Notes: generated from the letters alone by a model not told the origin. 64,000 nucleotides of DNA from Sphingomonas prati (GCF_014643515.1 NZ_BMJP01000001.1:248001-312000); one strand, 5' to 3'. Counted from the first letter of the stretch, positions 51,906 through 60,783 are shown. A program made the numbers and translations.

Positions 51906-54900
51906 CGCACGGGTTTGCTTTCCTTGGGCTGAACGGGGCCGGACCCCGGGAGGGTTTCTGCGGGCGCGGCGTCGCTGGACGGCAACGCCCGCCGGATCAG
52001 GCCGCGTGGATCGTTCAGCGATTGCGCACTGTTCAGCAACCCCCGGAACGGCGCCTTGATCACGATATTGAACCGGAACGGCAGGTTGGAAAAGGCCGAC
52101 AGCAACCCGTTCTTGCGGATCGCCTCGCGCGGCGTCTGGTTCGTCCCGTCGAACACGACCTTGCTGATCAGTTCACCGTCCAGCGCCCCGTCGAGCAGGA
52201 TCGTGAGGTCGCGATATTTCATCCGCTTCAGCGCATCGAACGCCAGCGATCCGAACATGCCGAGCTTCGCGTTCGATACCTCGCCGACATACGCCAGCGT
52301 CCCGCCGCCCGGCCGTACCGCGAGCCGACCGCCGGCGATCCGCCCGCCGCGATCGTCGAAGATCATCGGCATCATCCCGTCGAACGTCCCCGTCACCGCG
52401 ATATTGTCGAACCCGAACTGCTGCACGAACAGGGCGGCGTCCATTCCCGTGATGCGGAACGTCATGCGCCGCTCCGTCGACCCGCCGAAATCGAGCAGGG
52501 TCGGGTCGAGCGTCAGCTCCCCGCCGGAAAACGGCCACCGCCCGCCCTCCACCTGGACGCGCTGATCCGGCAGCAGGCTGTACCGCACCACTCCGTCGGT
52601 CACCGCGATGCCGGGGTTGATCTCCGCGACCGTCGCCACCTGCCCCGGCGCGCTGCGCAGGGCGAGCAGATCGTCGAACGTCACCCGCGTCTTCAGGCCC
52701 GTCACCGGCCCGAACACGGCGGCCAGGTCCAGCGCGTCGGTGCCGAACGTGCCCGTGCTGGTGACGCCGCGACGCGTCCAGGCGATGTCGCCCTGCCCGG
52801 TAACCGTCCCCTTCACGTTCGCCACCACGCCCAGCGTCAGCCGGGTCAGCTGCTCCGGCTGCAACGTCGGCCCGAACGTGATCCCCGGCACCGCCAACCG
52901 AGCCGTACCGGCCCCCGTATTCAGATCATGCCGGATCGCCACGTCGGTCACCGCGACGCCCGCTGCCGGGGTCTGCAACCGCCCGCCCGCCACTACGCGA
53001 TTGTCCGCAAGCGTCAGCTTGAAATTGCGCGATACCAACGGCTTGAACCGCGGATCTGCCAACGTGTCCGAAACCGTCACCGTATCGCCGCCCATCGCCA
53101 GCGCGCCACCGATCAGCCGCCAGTTGCCCACCGCATCGCTCAGCCGCAGCGGTACCGCCATGATCTGCCCCGACAGCCCGGCGAACCGCCCGCCCACGCC
53201 ACCGGTGATGAAATTCCCCGCCAGCCGCTCCGCATCGATCCGCAACGTCCGGTCATCCACCGGCCCGAGCCCCACGGACACCCCGTCCGCGACGAAGTCC
53301 GGCCCGGCGATGTCGAACGCCAGCGCCGCCGCGGCGATCCGCACCGGCGATCCGCCCAGCGTGCCGACCAGCACCGGCTGCGCCACCCGTCCGCCGCCGC
53401 CGACCCGCCCGTTCGCCCCGCGGAACAGCATCCCGATCCCCGCCGGACACGCCGTCAACCGCGTCCGCCCGACCGACAGCCCGGACAGCCGAAGCCGATC
53501 GAACGTCACCGGCACGCACCCCGGGTTCACCACGAACGACCCGCCGTGCCCCAGCCGTCCCGCAACCGGCATCACCAGCCCGCTCATCGTCCCGCTCGCG
53601 ACCGGCCCGTCCATCGTCGCAACCGTATCGAACCGCGTCGCACCCGGCGCAACGCTGAACCGCACCGGCGTCAGGTTCAGCGCCGCGCCCGCCAAACGAT
53701 AGGGCGCGATCCGCATGCTCCCCGTGATCGGCGCATCGATCCCCGCCTGACGCAGCGTCGAATCGACGGTCGGCAGTCCACCACCCGCCAGCGCCAGCCG
53801 CCCATCGATTTGCGTCCCGCCGCGCGCCGTATCAACGGTCAGCCCCGAACCATCCGCAATCGTCAGCCGCGCGCCGCTGTCCGACGTCGCCGCTAACGCG
53901 CCGATCCGCAGCTGCGCGCCCTCCCGCCCCTGCGCGAAATCGATCGTACCGCTCGCCTGGAACGCCGACACCGCCCGCGTCGCAGCCGCGCTCATCGCCG
54001 CCACCACGGGCGCCAGCGGGGTCCCGCCCGCCGACCGCCCGGCGCTGACGATCGCCCCACGCGTCGCGGCATCGACCGCGGCCCCGGTCACCTTCGCATC
54101 GCCGGTCACCTGCAACGCCGGCCCGGTCCGGTACCGCCCGTCGAATCGGATCCGCCGCGCGGTCAACCCCGTCGTCACGCCGTCCTGCGCCGCCAGCGCG
54201 ATCGTGCCCTGCGTGCCATTCGCTGTGCCGTCGAACCCCGCTCTCCCCTTCAAACGCACCACCCGGTTCGCGCCCGACCGCACGCCCGCCACATCGACGA
54301 ACGCGCCGCCGGTCCAGCGGTCGAGCGCCGCACTCAACGCCAGGTCGATCGTCGCCGCCGGCCGGGTCAGCGCCAGCCGGTCGCCGCACGTCACCGCATC
54401 CGCCGCCACCGGCCCGTCGAGCAGCGGTCGGCGCTCCGCGATCGCCAGGTCGACCGTCCCACGCCCGTTCCGCACCCGGCATCCGCCGAACCGCAGGTCG
54501 GGCGCCGCCACCGCCATCTGCCCGCTGAACCCGTCCGACAGCCGCCCCGACCCGTCCACCGCCAGCCCGACGACGCCACCCGCCGTCTCCAACCGCAACG
54601 ACGCATCGGACAACGCCACGCGCAGGTCGGGCAGGCTGAACGGCGCCCCCGTCGGCGCGGGTAGCAACCGGTCCACCTCGCCCAGCGTCACGCGACCATC
54701 CACCAGCTTGCCGCGCAACCGCACGCCGCTCGCTGAAACCGCCGCCAGATACGCCCCGGACCAGCCATAGCCGATCGTCACGTCGGCCCGCTTCGCGGTC
54801 AGGTCCGGCCGCGCCGGATCGCCGATCACGACATTCTCCAGGCGCTGGCTGCCGACCCCGAACCGCGTGATGTCGTAGGTCGCCCTCACCCCACGCCCCG

Positions 54901-55039
54901 CCAGTTCGGCATCGATATAGTGCGCCGCGACCTCGGTCCGCTGCGTCCAGAGCCCGACCACCGCCAGCGTCGCTACACCCGACGCCGCCGCCACGGCGAT
55001 TCGGACGCGGCTGCGTCGGCGGGCGGGTACGGCGTCCAT
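51902..55039 (-). CDS. ydbH: YdbH, AsmA-like intermembrane phospholipid transport protein
   Basis: A 1045-aa protein of the AsmA-like/YdbH family. One N-terminal membrane anchor (VRIAVAAASGVATLAVVGLW) precedes a very long beta-rich periplasmic region (hundreds of short strands such as LTVDTARGGTQIDGRLALAG). The C-terminal conserved part has AGGRLAVRPGGGTLAYVGEV and NLPFRFNIVIKAPFRGLLNS, followed by a Pro-rich tail. It would form a hydrophobic groove bridging the inner and outer membranes. Longer than E. coli YdbH (about 880 aa as I recall). First gene of the three-gene unit and divergent from radC. Confidence 0.9.
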   Translation of the reverse strand: MDAVPARRRSRVRIAVAAASGVATLAVVGLWTQRTEVAAHYIDAELAGRGVRATYDITRFGVGSQRLENVVIGDPARPDLTAKRADVTIGYGWSGAYLAAVSASGVRLRGKLVDGRVTLGEVDRLLPAPTGAPFSLPDLRVALSDASLRLETAGGVVGLAVDGSGRLSDGFSGQMAVAAPDLRFGGCRVRNGRGTVDLAIAERRPLLDGPVAADAVTCGDRLALTRPAATIDLALSAALDRWTGGAFVDVAGVRSGANRVVRLKGRAGFDGTANGTQGTIALAAQDGVTTGLTARRIRFDGRYRTGPALQVTGDAKVTGAAVDAATRGAIVSAGRSAGGTPLAPVVAAMSAAATRAVSAFQASGTIDFAQGREGAQLRIGALAATSDSGARLTIADGSGLTVDTARGGTQIDGRLALAGGGLPTVDSTLRQAGIDAPITGSMRIAPYRLAGAALNLTPVRFSVAPGATRFDTVATMDGPVASGTMSGLVMPVAGRLGHGGSFVVNPGCVPVTFDRLRLSGLSVGRTRLTACPAGIGMLFRGANGRVGGGGRVAQPVLVGTLGGSPVRIAAAALAFDIAGPDFVADGVSVGLGPVDDRTLRIDAERLAGNFITGGVGGRFAGLSGQIMAVPLRLSDAVGNWRLIGGALAMGGDTVTVSDTLADPRFKPLVSRNFKLTLADNRVVAGGRLQTPAAGVAVTDVAIRHDLNTGAGTARLAVPGITFGPTLQPEQLTRLTLGVVANVKGTVTGQGDIAWTRRGVTSTGTFGTDALDLAAVFGPVTGLKTRVTFDDLLALRSAPGQVATVAEINPGIAVTDGVVRYSLLPDQRVQVEGGRWPFSGGELTLDPTLLDFGGSTERRMTFRITGMDAALFVQQFGFDNIAVTGTFDGMMPMIFDDRGGRIAGGRLAVRPGGGTLAYVGEVSNAKLGMFGSLAFDALKRMKYRDLTILLDGALDGELISKVVFDGTNQTPREAIRKNGLLSAFSNLPFRFNIVIKAPFRGLLNSAQSLNDPRGLIRRALPSSDAAPAETLPGSGPVQPKESKPVR

Positions 55040-55156
55040 CTATCGGAGTTACCCGCCGGATGATGAACGGTTCCACTCGAAACACGCCGCGCGCGTGCTT
55101 TTTCCGCACGGCAGATCGCGGATGCCAACCCTGCGATCCCACGCTACACCGTCGCG

Positions 55157-55838
55157 ATGATCGCTCCTGCCGACGATGCCTCCGGCCACCGCGCCCGCCT
55201 GCGCAGCCGCCTGCTGGAAGGCGGGCCGGAGGCGTTCCTCGATCACGAACTCGTCGAATATCTCCTCGCGCTTGCCATCCCGCCGCGACACGAAACCGCT
55301 CGCCCGCACCCTGCTCGCCGAATTCGGCAGCATCGGCGCACTGCTCGGCGCCGATCCGGTGACCCTGTCAAAGGTCGACGGCCTGAGCGAAGGCGCGGTC
55401 GCCGCGATCAAGATCGCCGAGGCATCCGCACTCCGCCTGCTCCGCTCGCCGATCGCCAACCGGCCGGTCCTGTCCAACTGGCAGGCGCTGCTCGACTATC
55501 TCCACGCCGACATGGCCCACCGCGCCACGGAACGCGTCCGCGTGCTGCACCTCGACACCCGCAACAAGCTGATCCGCGACGAACTCGTGTCGGAAGGTTC
55601 GATCGACCAGGCCGCCGTCCATGTGCGTGAGGTCGTGAAGCGCGCGCTCGAACTCAACTCCGCGGCGATCATCCTCGTCCACAACCATCCGAGCGGCGAC
55701 CCGAAGCCCAGCCGCGCCGACATCTCGCTCACCCGCGACATCGTCGACGCCTGCCGCCCGCTAGGCCTGTCGGTTCACGATCACATCATCATCGGCAACA
55801 CCGGCCACGCCAGCTTCAAGGCGCTCGGCCTGATCTGA
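55157..55838 (+). pseudogene. radC: radC (JAMM/MPN DNA repair family) with a frameshift near 55290
   Basis: RadC-family protein split over two frames. ATG 55157 opens MIAPADDASGHRARLRSRLL, then HELVEYLLALAIPPRHE; after this the frame leaves homology. The rest continues in another frame from about 55288 as RRDTKPLARTLLAEFGSIGA to the stop at 55838. The joined protein would read LALAIP-RRDTKPLA, so two bases (CG or GC) seem lost in the CCGCCGCG run. The JAMM zinc motif HNHPSGDPKPSRADI is intact in the second part. A second-frame ATG at 55176 would give a 220-aa product with a foreign N-terminus. Either a recent pseudogene or a sequencing error. Confidence 0.85.
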
Positions 55839-55910
55839 CCCGGCATAAAAGCGGCGACGTGCAGGCAACTCCGCCCCCGCCCGCGGGTTTGGCGGACAGA
55901 GGAGACGATC

Positions 55911-56117
55911 ATGACGGACGAACCGAAAAAGGGCGACAAGGTCAGCTGGAACAGCTCGGGCGGCGAAGCGCACGGCAAGGTCGTGAAAAAGGTCACGAGC
56001 GAAACCGAGATCAAGGGTCACAAGGTCGCCGCGACCAAGGAAGACCCGCAGTTCATCGTCGAAACTGACAAGGGCAAACAAGCCGCGCACAAGCCGGACG
56101 CACTCCACAAGGACTGA
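55911..56117 (+). CDS. DUF2945 (HVA1/Tudor-like) small protein
   Basis: A 68-aa hydrophilic, lysine-rich protein of the DUF2945 family. The family core KGDKVSWNSSGGEAHGKVVK and FIVETDKGKQAAHKPDALHK is complete. GAGGAGA lies 6-10 bases before ATG 55911. The fold is a small SH3/Tudor-like barrel. Function is unknown. It lies between radC and the GH130 gene on the same strand, 72 and 62 bp away. Confidence 0.9.
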   Translation: MTDEPKKGDKVSWNSSGGEAHGKVVKKVTSETEIKGHKVAATKEDPQFIVETDKGKQAAHKPDALHKD

Positions 56118-56179
56118 CTGATCCGGTAGGGACGCTGGACACCTGACTTGCCTTGGCTCCGCGGATGCAGGAGTATGCG

Positions 56180-57475
56180 ATGAGCGGTACGGACATCATG
56201 ACCCATTCGTCGGTGCAACTGCATCCCGATCCGTCCCGCACCGTCCTGCGCCCGTTCGACGTGGGCGATCCGGACGGGTTCGGCGATCCCGATCGGTCGC
56301 GGGCCCAGCGGATCGTCGATCACATCCTGCGGCTCGACGAGGATGAACGCCGCATCGAACTCGATCGCGTCCTGGCGTCGCTCCACAGCCGCCACATGGG
56401 GGTCGAGGACGTCCTGTTCCGCCGGTTCGAGGAAATCTCCGGCCTGACGATCGACCGCGCCGCCACGCCGCGCGACACCGCCCTGCTGATTGGCGCCTAT
56501 TTCAGCGAGGAATATTCGTTCGAGGCGGCCGCGCTGTTTAACCCCAGCGTGATCCTCCACCCCGATCAGTCCGGCCTGCCGGACAACACGATCCGCTTCG
56601 TCCTGTCGCTGCGCGGGATCGGGGAGGGGCATGTCTCCTCGGTCACGTTCCGCACCGGCACATGGGCGCCGGGCGGGGAGGTCGTGATCGATCCGCCCCG
56701 TCCGACCGTGGTGTCGCCGCGCATCGAATCGATCGATGGCGACATCGCCAACGGGGCGGTCTGCTTCCGCTGGCCCGACGGCACCGATCCGTCCGAACGC
56801 GTGCTGTTCCCCATCACCCCGTCGCAACGCCAAGGGATCGAGGATCTCCGCCTGGTCCGCTTCACCGACGACGACGGCAGCGTCCAGATCCTCGGCACCT
56901 ACACCGCGTTCAACGGGGCGTCCGCGCGCTCGGAAATGTTGAGCAGCGACGGGACCGAGATGTTTGAGATCCGCCCGCTCAACGGGTCCGCCGGCGTGGC
57001 CAAGGGCATGGCGCTGTTCCCGCGCAAGATCGACGGCCGCTACGTCATGCTTGGGCGACAGGACAACGCCAACATCTGGCTGCTGACCTCCGACAACCTG
57101 TATCACTGGGAGGGCGGCCAAAAGATCATCACCCCGGAAAATCCCTGGGAATATATCCAGATGGGCAATTGCGGCTCACCGATCGAACTGGACGAGGGCT
57201 GGCTCGTCCTGACCCACGGCGTCGGCACGGTGCGGACCTATTGCATCGGCGCCTGCCTGCTCGACCGCCACGACCCGACGCGCGTGATCGGGCGCATGCG
57301 CCTCCCGCTCGTCCACCCCAGCCCCAAGGAACGCGACGGCTACGTGCCCAACGTCGTCTACAGCTGCGGCGCGCTGGTCCATGACCGCACCCTGCTGCTG
57401 CCTTACGGCGTGTCCGACAACTTCGCGACCTTCGCCACGGTCCCGATCGACGACCTGCTCGCAACCATGATCTAG
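56180..57475 (+). CDS. GH130-family glycosidase/phosphorylase
   Basis: A 431-aa five-bladed beta-propeller enzyme of glycoside hydrolase family 130, which mostly contains beta-mannoside phosphorylases. ATG 56180 is chosen because AGGAG ends 6 bases before it; ATG 56165 is also in frame. An N-terminal helical extension of about 110 residues precedes FNPSVILHPDQ, RFVLSLRGIGEGHVSSVTFR, WLLTSDNLYHWEGG, QMGNCGSPIELDEGWLVLTH and PNVVYSCGALVHDRTLLLPY. The N-terminal extension and GIGEGHVSS are typical of the longer GH130 subgroup. No mannan-utilisation neighbours are present. Substrate is not decided. Confidence 0.88.
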   Translation: MSGTDIMTHSSVQLHPDPSRTVLRPFDVGDPDGFGDPDRSRAQRIVDHILRLDEDERRIELDRVLASLHSRHMGVEDVLFRRFEEISGLTIDRAATPRDTALLIGAYFSEEYSFEAAALFNPSVILHPDQSGLPDNTIRFVLSLRGIGEGHVSSVTFRTGTWAPGGEVVIDPPRPTVVSPRIESIDGDIANGAVCFRWPDGTDPSERVLFPITPSQRQGIEDLRLVRFTDDDGSVQILGTYTAFNGASARSEMLSSDGTEMFEIRPLNGSAGVAKGMALFPRKIDGRYVMLGRQDNANIWLLTSDNLYHWEGGQKIITPENPWEYIQMGNCGSPIELDEGWLVLTHGVGTVRTYCIGACLLDRHDPTRVIGRMRLPLVHPSPKERDGYVPNVVYSCGALVHDRTLLLPYGVSDNFATFATVPIDDLLATMI

Positions 57476-57613
57476 TGGTGCTTCGGACGATGTGTTTCAC
57501 GCCACCGGCGGCCGCATCATTTCAATGTTCGACGATCGCAGCCTAGGAAGCTGATGGCTTCCCGACATCGCTCGGAGGGTGTTTCTATCCCGCTCGGGAT
57601 GCAGAGTTCTCAT

Positions 57614-57656
57614 GTGGTATGAGCGAGGCCTCCGGCGAAAAGGCTCGCTATACCGA
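57614..57656. other. Hairpin downstream of ssrA, function unknown
   Basis: GGTATGAGCGAG and CTCGCTATACC pair with a one-base bulge around CCTCCGGCGAAAAGG. The stretch from 57476 to 57690 holds no gene that I can support, apart from this structure. It is less GC-rich than its surroundings. It may end the ssrA transcript. Confidence 0.45.
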
Positions 57657-57699
57657 CGGCACAGATGCGCCTAAGGGGACTAAGCCAAAAATATTGAAC

Positions 57700-58050
57700 C
57701 ACATTGGAAACAAGTGGGGAGCTTCTGTTGCTCGGCGCCCCCCGTACCGCCGGTGTCCGCTTCTGTTGCCCGGTGCGGCCCCAACCGCGCTTTTGTCTGT
57801 TTAACTTCGTCCGTTAGGACTTAGTTACGCAGCAATCGCGAGTGCCTCGTTGTCGTTAGCACTTGTGGTTGTGATCGGTTTTACGGCTCAATCAGGCCGG
57901 GCAAAAATATCGTCTTTCAACACACGTCGATCCTAGTTCGGCCCCGTCACAATCGGCGCCGCCCGTCTAGGGTCGGGTGCGCCGATGATGGTGGAGCCGC
58001 CGGGTACTGCCCCCGGGTCCGCTGCGTCTATGTCACGACATCATTTATCA
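57700..58050 (-). ncRNA. ssrA: Permuted two-piece tmRNA (alphaproteobacterial ssrA)
   Basis: Read on the minus strand, the acceptor piece comes first. It has a T-arm-like CCGGG-GGCAGTA-CCCGG and ends CGGCTCCACCA at 57989. A 43-base spacer follows (57988-57946). The coding piece then begins GGGGCCGAACTAGGATCGAC at 57945; GGGGCCG pairs with CGGCTCC of the acceptor piece (one G-U). The tag reading frame starts at 57860, preceded by CAACCACAAGT. Pseudoknot-like repeats GCAACAGAAGC follow at 57770-57721. Outer ends are estimates. The molecule rescues stalled ribosomes with SmpB. Confidence 0.93.
57825..57860 (-). other. tmRNA tag reading frame (ANDNEALAIAA)
   Basis: GCT AAC GAC AAC GAG GCA then CTC GCG ATT GCT GCG TAA encodes ANDNEALAIAA and a stop. 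The AA end is the usual signal for ClpXP. Followed by the stem TCC-TAAC-GGA. Confidence 0.93.
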
Positions 58051-58055
58051 CCATA

Positions 58056-58071
58056 GCCGGGCGAACCCGGC
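58056..58071. terminator. Short GC hairpin between mscL and ssrA
   Basis: GCCGGG-CGAA-CCCGGC (TTCG loop on the minus strand) lies 44 bp after the mscL stop and just upstream of ssrA. It may end mscL transcription. No T-run. Confidence 0.4.
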
Positions 58072-58114
58072 ACCGGAGATATAGGAGGGTGCGCAACAGT
58101 TCGCAACATGTCGG

Positions 58115-58561
58115 TCACACGACGGGCGGGCGACCGTTGCGCAGGGCGTCGCGGATCTCGCGGAGCAGCAGGATCTCAGTCGATTCGACCACGACCGCGG
58201 GCTGTTCCGGCGCCTTCGGGATCGCGCGGTTGACGGCGCGCACGACCAGGAAGATCACGAACGCGACGAGCAGGAAATTGACGGCGACGGTCAGGAACTC
58301 GCCGTAACCGAGCAGCGGCACACCGGCTTTCTTGAGCGCGGCATAGTCGTCCAGCGATCCGGTATAGTCGGCGGGCACGGCACCCATCTTGAGGAAATAG
58401 CTGCTGAAATCCAGCCCGCCGAAGATGCGGCCGATGACCGGCATGATGATGTCGTCGGTCAGCGACGTGACGATCCGGCCGAACGCGGCGCCGATGATCA
58501 CGGCGACCGCCAGATCGAGCACGTTGCCACGGCTGACGAACGCCTTGAATTCGGTAAGCAT
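58115..58561 (-). CDS. mscL: Large-conductance mechanosensitive channel
   Basis: A 148-aa channel that opens on hypo-osmotic shock. ATG 58561 (MLTEFKAFVSRGNVLDLAVA) has GGGAG about 9 bases upstream. The N-terminal amphipathic helix and TM1 (NVLDLAVAVIIGAAFGRIVT) are highly typical, then DDIIMPVIGRIFGGLDFSSY. TM2 is GEFLTVAVNFLLVAFVIFLV. The C-terminal helix STEILLLREIRDALRN is the cytoplasmic bundle. Confidence 0.96.
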   Translation of the reverse strand: MLTEFKAFVSRGNVLDLAVAVIIGAAFGRIVTSLTDDIIMPVIGRIFGGLDFSSYFLKMGAVPADYTGSLDDYAALKKAGVPLLGYGEFLTVAVNFLLVAFVIFLVVRAVNRAIPKAPEQPAVVVESTEILLLREIRDALRNGRPPVV

Positions 58562-58679
58562 CGACGGTCTCCCTGTTTCGCCCGTGATCTGGCATCGGCG
58601 GTACTGCGCGGGCAAGCAGTTATTGCGGGCCGGCGGGGCGCACGGTAGACCGCCGTCCGAGACCTCCGAGGGGAACATC

Positions 58680-59282
58680 ATGCCGCATCCGACCCGTCGC
58701 CGCATCCGGTTGCTCGTTCCGTTCGCCGCACTGCTGCTGTCCGCGTGCGGCGTGAACAGTGTGCCGACCGCGGAGGAGACCGCCAAGGCGCGCTGGGCGG
58801 ATGTGCAGAACGAATATCAGCGGCGCGCTGACCTGATCCCCAACATGGTCGCCACGGTGAAGGGTTATGCCACGCAGGAAAAGGACGTGCTGACCCAGGT
58901 GACGCAGGCGCGCGCGAACGCGACGGCGATCAACGTGCGGACCGACGACCCGGAATCGCTGAAGCGGTTCGGCGCGGCGCAGGGCGAGCTGTCCGCCGCA
59001 CTCGGCCGGCTGATGTCAGTGACGGAGAATTATCCGGACCTGAAGTCGAACGCGAATTTCCTGGCGTTGCAGGCGACGCTGGAGGGGACCGAGAACCAGA
59101 TCCGCATCGCGCGGCGCGATTATAACGAGGCGGTGCAGGCGTATAATACGCGCATCCGGACCTTCCCCGACGCGATCGGCGCGAAGATCTTCTACGGCGC
59201 GAAGCCGATGACGCCGTTCGAGGCGACGACGCCGGGCGCGCAGACCGCGCCGACCATCGATTTCTCGCCGAAACCGGCGTGA
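58680..59282 (+). CDS. LemA-family lipoprotein
   Basis: A 200-aa LemA protein. ATG 58680 has GAGGGG about 6 bases upstream. The lipobox LLLSAC places the lipidated Cys at residue 23, whereas most LemA proteins have a plain membrane helix. The core ARWADVQNEYQRRADLIPNM, VTENYPDLKSNANFLALQAT and LEGTENQIRIARRDYNEAVQ is diagnostic. The stop overlaps the next start in TGATG. LemA proteins usually travel with TPM-domain genes, as here. Function is not well known. Confidence 0.92.
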   Translation: MPHPTRRRIRLLVPFAALLLSACGVNSVPTAEETAKARWADVQNEYQRRADLIPNMVATVKGYATQEKDVLTQVTQARANATAINVRTDDPESLKRFGAAQGELSAALGRLMSVTENYPDLKSNANFLALQATLEGTENQIRIARRDYNEAVQAYNTRIRTFPDAIGAKIFYGAKPMTPFEATTPGAQTAPTIDFSPKPA

Positions 59283-60115
59283 TGCGCGCGTGGCGGGCGG
59301 TGCCGGCGCTGCTGGTCGCGCTGGCCCCCCTGCCCGCGGTCGCGCAGACCTTTCCGAAGTTCACGGGGCTGGTGGTCGACCAGGCGAACGTGATCCCGCC
59401 GGCGGACGAGGCGGCGCTGACCGCCAAGCTGCAGGCGTTGCAGAAGGATACCGGGCGGCAGCTAGTCGTCGCGACGATCGCGGACCTGCAGGGGTATAGT
59501 GGCGAGGATTATGGCTACCGGCTCGGGCGCGCCTGGGGCGTCGGGCTCGGCAAGATCGACAATGGCGCGATCCTGTTCGTGGCGCCCAACGGCGCGGCGG
59601 GGAAGCGGGTCGTGCGGGTGGAGGTCGGTTACGGCCTGACCCCGGTGCTGACCGATACATTTTCCAGCATCGTTGTGAACACGGTGATCCTGCCGCGGTT
59701 CAAGGCTGGCGACATTCCGGGTGGGCTGACGGCGGGCACGGACGCGCTGATCGCCCAGTTGCGGCTGCCCGATGCGGCGGCGCAGGCCAAGGCGGAAGCG
59801 GCGGCGAAGGAGTATGACGCGGAGCATAAGAGCGGCGGCGGGATCCCGGTGGAGATGATCTTCGTCGGGCTGGTGCTGCTGTTCGTGCTGCTATCGATGA
59901 TGCGCGGGCGCGGCGGTGGTGGCGGGCGGCGGCATCGTGGCGGCGGGATGCCGGTGATCCTGTGGGGACCGGGGCTCGGCGGTGGTTTCGGTGGCAGCGG
60001 TTTTGGCGGCGGCGGGGACAGCGGTGGTTCGTCCGGCGGGGGCTGGATGGGCGGCGGGTTCACGGGCGGCGGCGGCGGATCGTTCGGCGGCGGCGGGGCA
60101 TCGGGGCAATGGTGA
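59282..60115 (+). CDS. TPM-domain protein with Gly-rich tail (YgcG family)
   Basis: A 277-aa membrane protein. A signal peptide (VPALLVALAPLPAVAQTF) precedes the TPM domain (residues about 28-155; GLVVDQANVIPPADEAALTA, LGRAWGVGLGKIDNGAILFV, RVEVGYGLTPVLTDTFSSIV). A membrane helix follows (VEMIFVGLVLLFVLLSMMRG). The tail is more than 50% Gly with FGGSGFGGGGDSGGSSGGGW-like repeats. TPM domains have been linked to phosphatase activity and photosystem repair. The Gly-rich tail is usual for YgcG-type proteins. Confidence 0.9.
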   Translation: MRAWRAVPALLVALAPLPAVAQTFPKFTGLVVDQANVIPPADEAALTAKLQALQKDTGRQLVVATIADLQGYSGEDYGYRLGRAWGVGLGKIDNGAILFVAPNGAAGKRVVRVEVGYGLTPVLTDTFSSIVVNTVILPRFKAGDIPGGLTAGTDALIAQLRLPDAAAQAKAEAAAKEYDAEHKSGGGIPVEMIFVGLVLLFVLLSMMRGRGGGGGRRHRGGGMPVILWGPGLGGGFGGSGFGGGGDSGGSSGGGWMGGGFTGGGGGSFGGGGASGQW

Positions 60116-60783
60116 TGTTCGCCCTCTCCGCGGCCGACAGCGCGCGGATCACGCAGGCGGTGACTACCGCGGAGGCGGCGACGGACGGCGAGATCGTGCC
60201 GATCGTCGCGGCGCGGTCGGACAGTTACGGCGATGTCGTGCTGCACTGGGCGTTGCTCGGTGCGCTGGTGGCGATGGCGGTCGCGGCGGTTCGCCCTGCC
60301 CTGCTCGACGCGATCGACGCGCTGTTCCGCGGCGGCTGGTCGATCGAGGCGGCGCCTCGGCTGACGATCCTGCTGTTTCTGGTGGTCGCGTTGTTCCTGG
60401 TCCTGCGGTTTGTGATCGGTCTGCCGGCGCTGCGTTATGCGGTAACGCCAGGCGCGACCAAGGCGCGGCGCGTGCGGCGGCGGGCGGTCGACCTGTTCCG
60501 TGTCGGGGTGCAGACCCATACCGCCAACCGCAACGGCGTGCTGCTCTACCTCTCGCTGGCCGAGCGGCGGGCGGAGATCGTCGCGGATGCGGCGGTCCAC
60601 GCGGTGGTGCCGAACGAGCGCTGGGGCGATATCCTTTCCGCGCTGCTCGAGGAGGTCAGCGCGGGCCGCGCCGCCGATGGCATGGTCGCGGCGATCGAGG
60701 CGGTCGGCGAAACGCTGGCGACGCACTTCCCGCATTCCGCGCGCGATGCGCCCGAACTCCCGGACAGGTTGATCCAGCTATGA
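60109..60783 (+). CDS. Second TPM-domain membrane protein
   Basis: A 224-aa protein with a divergent TPM domain. ATG 60109 is used (MVMFALSAADSARITQAVTT), overlapping the previous gene; ATG 60115 is also possible. It has no signal peptide. The TPM-like start TAEAATDGEIVPIVAARSDS is interrupted by two membrane helices (ALLGALVAMAVAAVRP and LTILLFLVVALFLVLRFVIG). It continues with RAVDLFRVGVQTHTANRNGV and IVADAAVHAVVPNERWGDIL. Part of the lemA-TPM-TPM unit and followed with 4-bp overlap by a NUDIX gene. Confidence 0.85.
   Translation: MVMFALSAADSARITQAVTTAEAATDGEIVPIVAARSDSYGDVVLHWALLGALVAMAVAAVRPALLDAIDALFRGGWSIEAAPRLTILLFLVVALFLVLRFVIGLPALRYAVTPGATKARRVRRRAVDLFRVGVQTHTANRNGVLLYLSLAERRAEIVADAAVHAVVPNERWGDILSALLEEVSAGRAADGMVAAIEAVGETLATHFPHSARDAPELPDRLIQL

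Noticed and set aside
52022-53896. 624-codon plus-strand ORF opposite ydbH
   Set aside because: Arg/Pro/His-rich antisense frame with no motifs.
57619-57804. 61-codon plus-strand ORF (MSEASGEKARYTDGTDAPKG)
   Set aside because: It runs through the antisense of ssrA, has no ribosome site and no homology.
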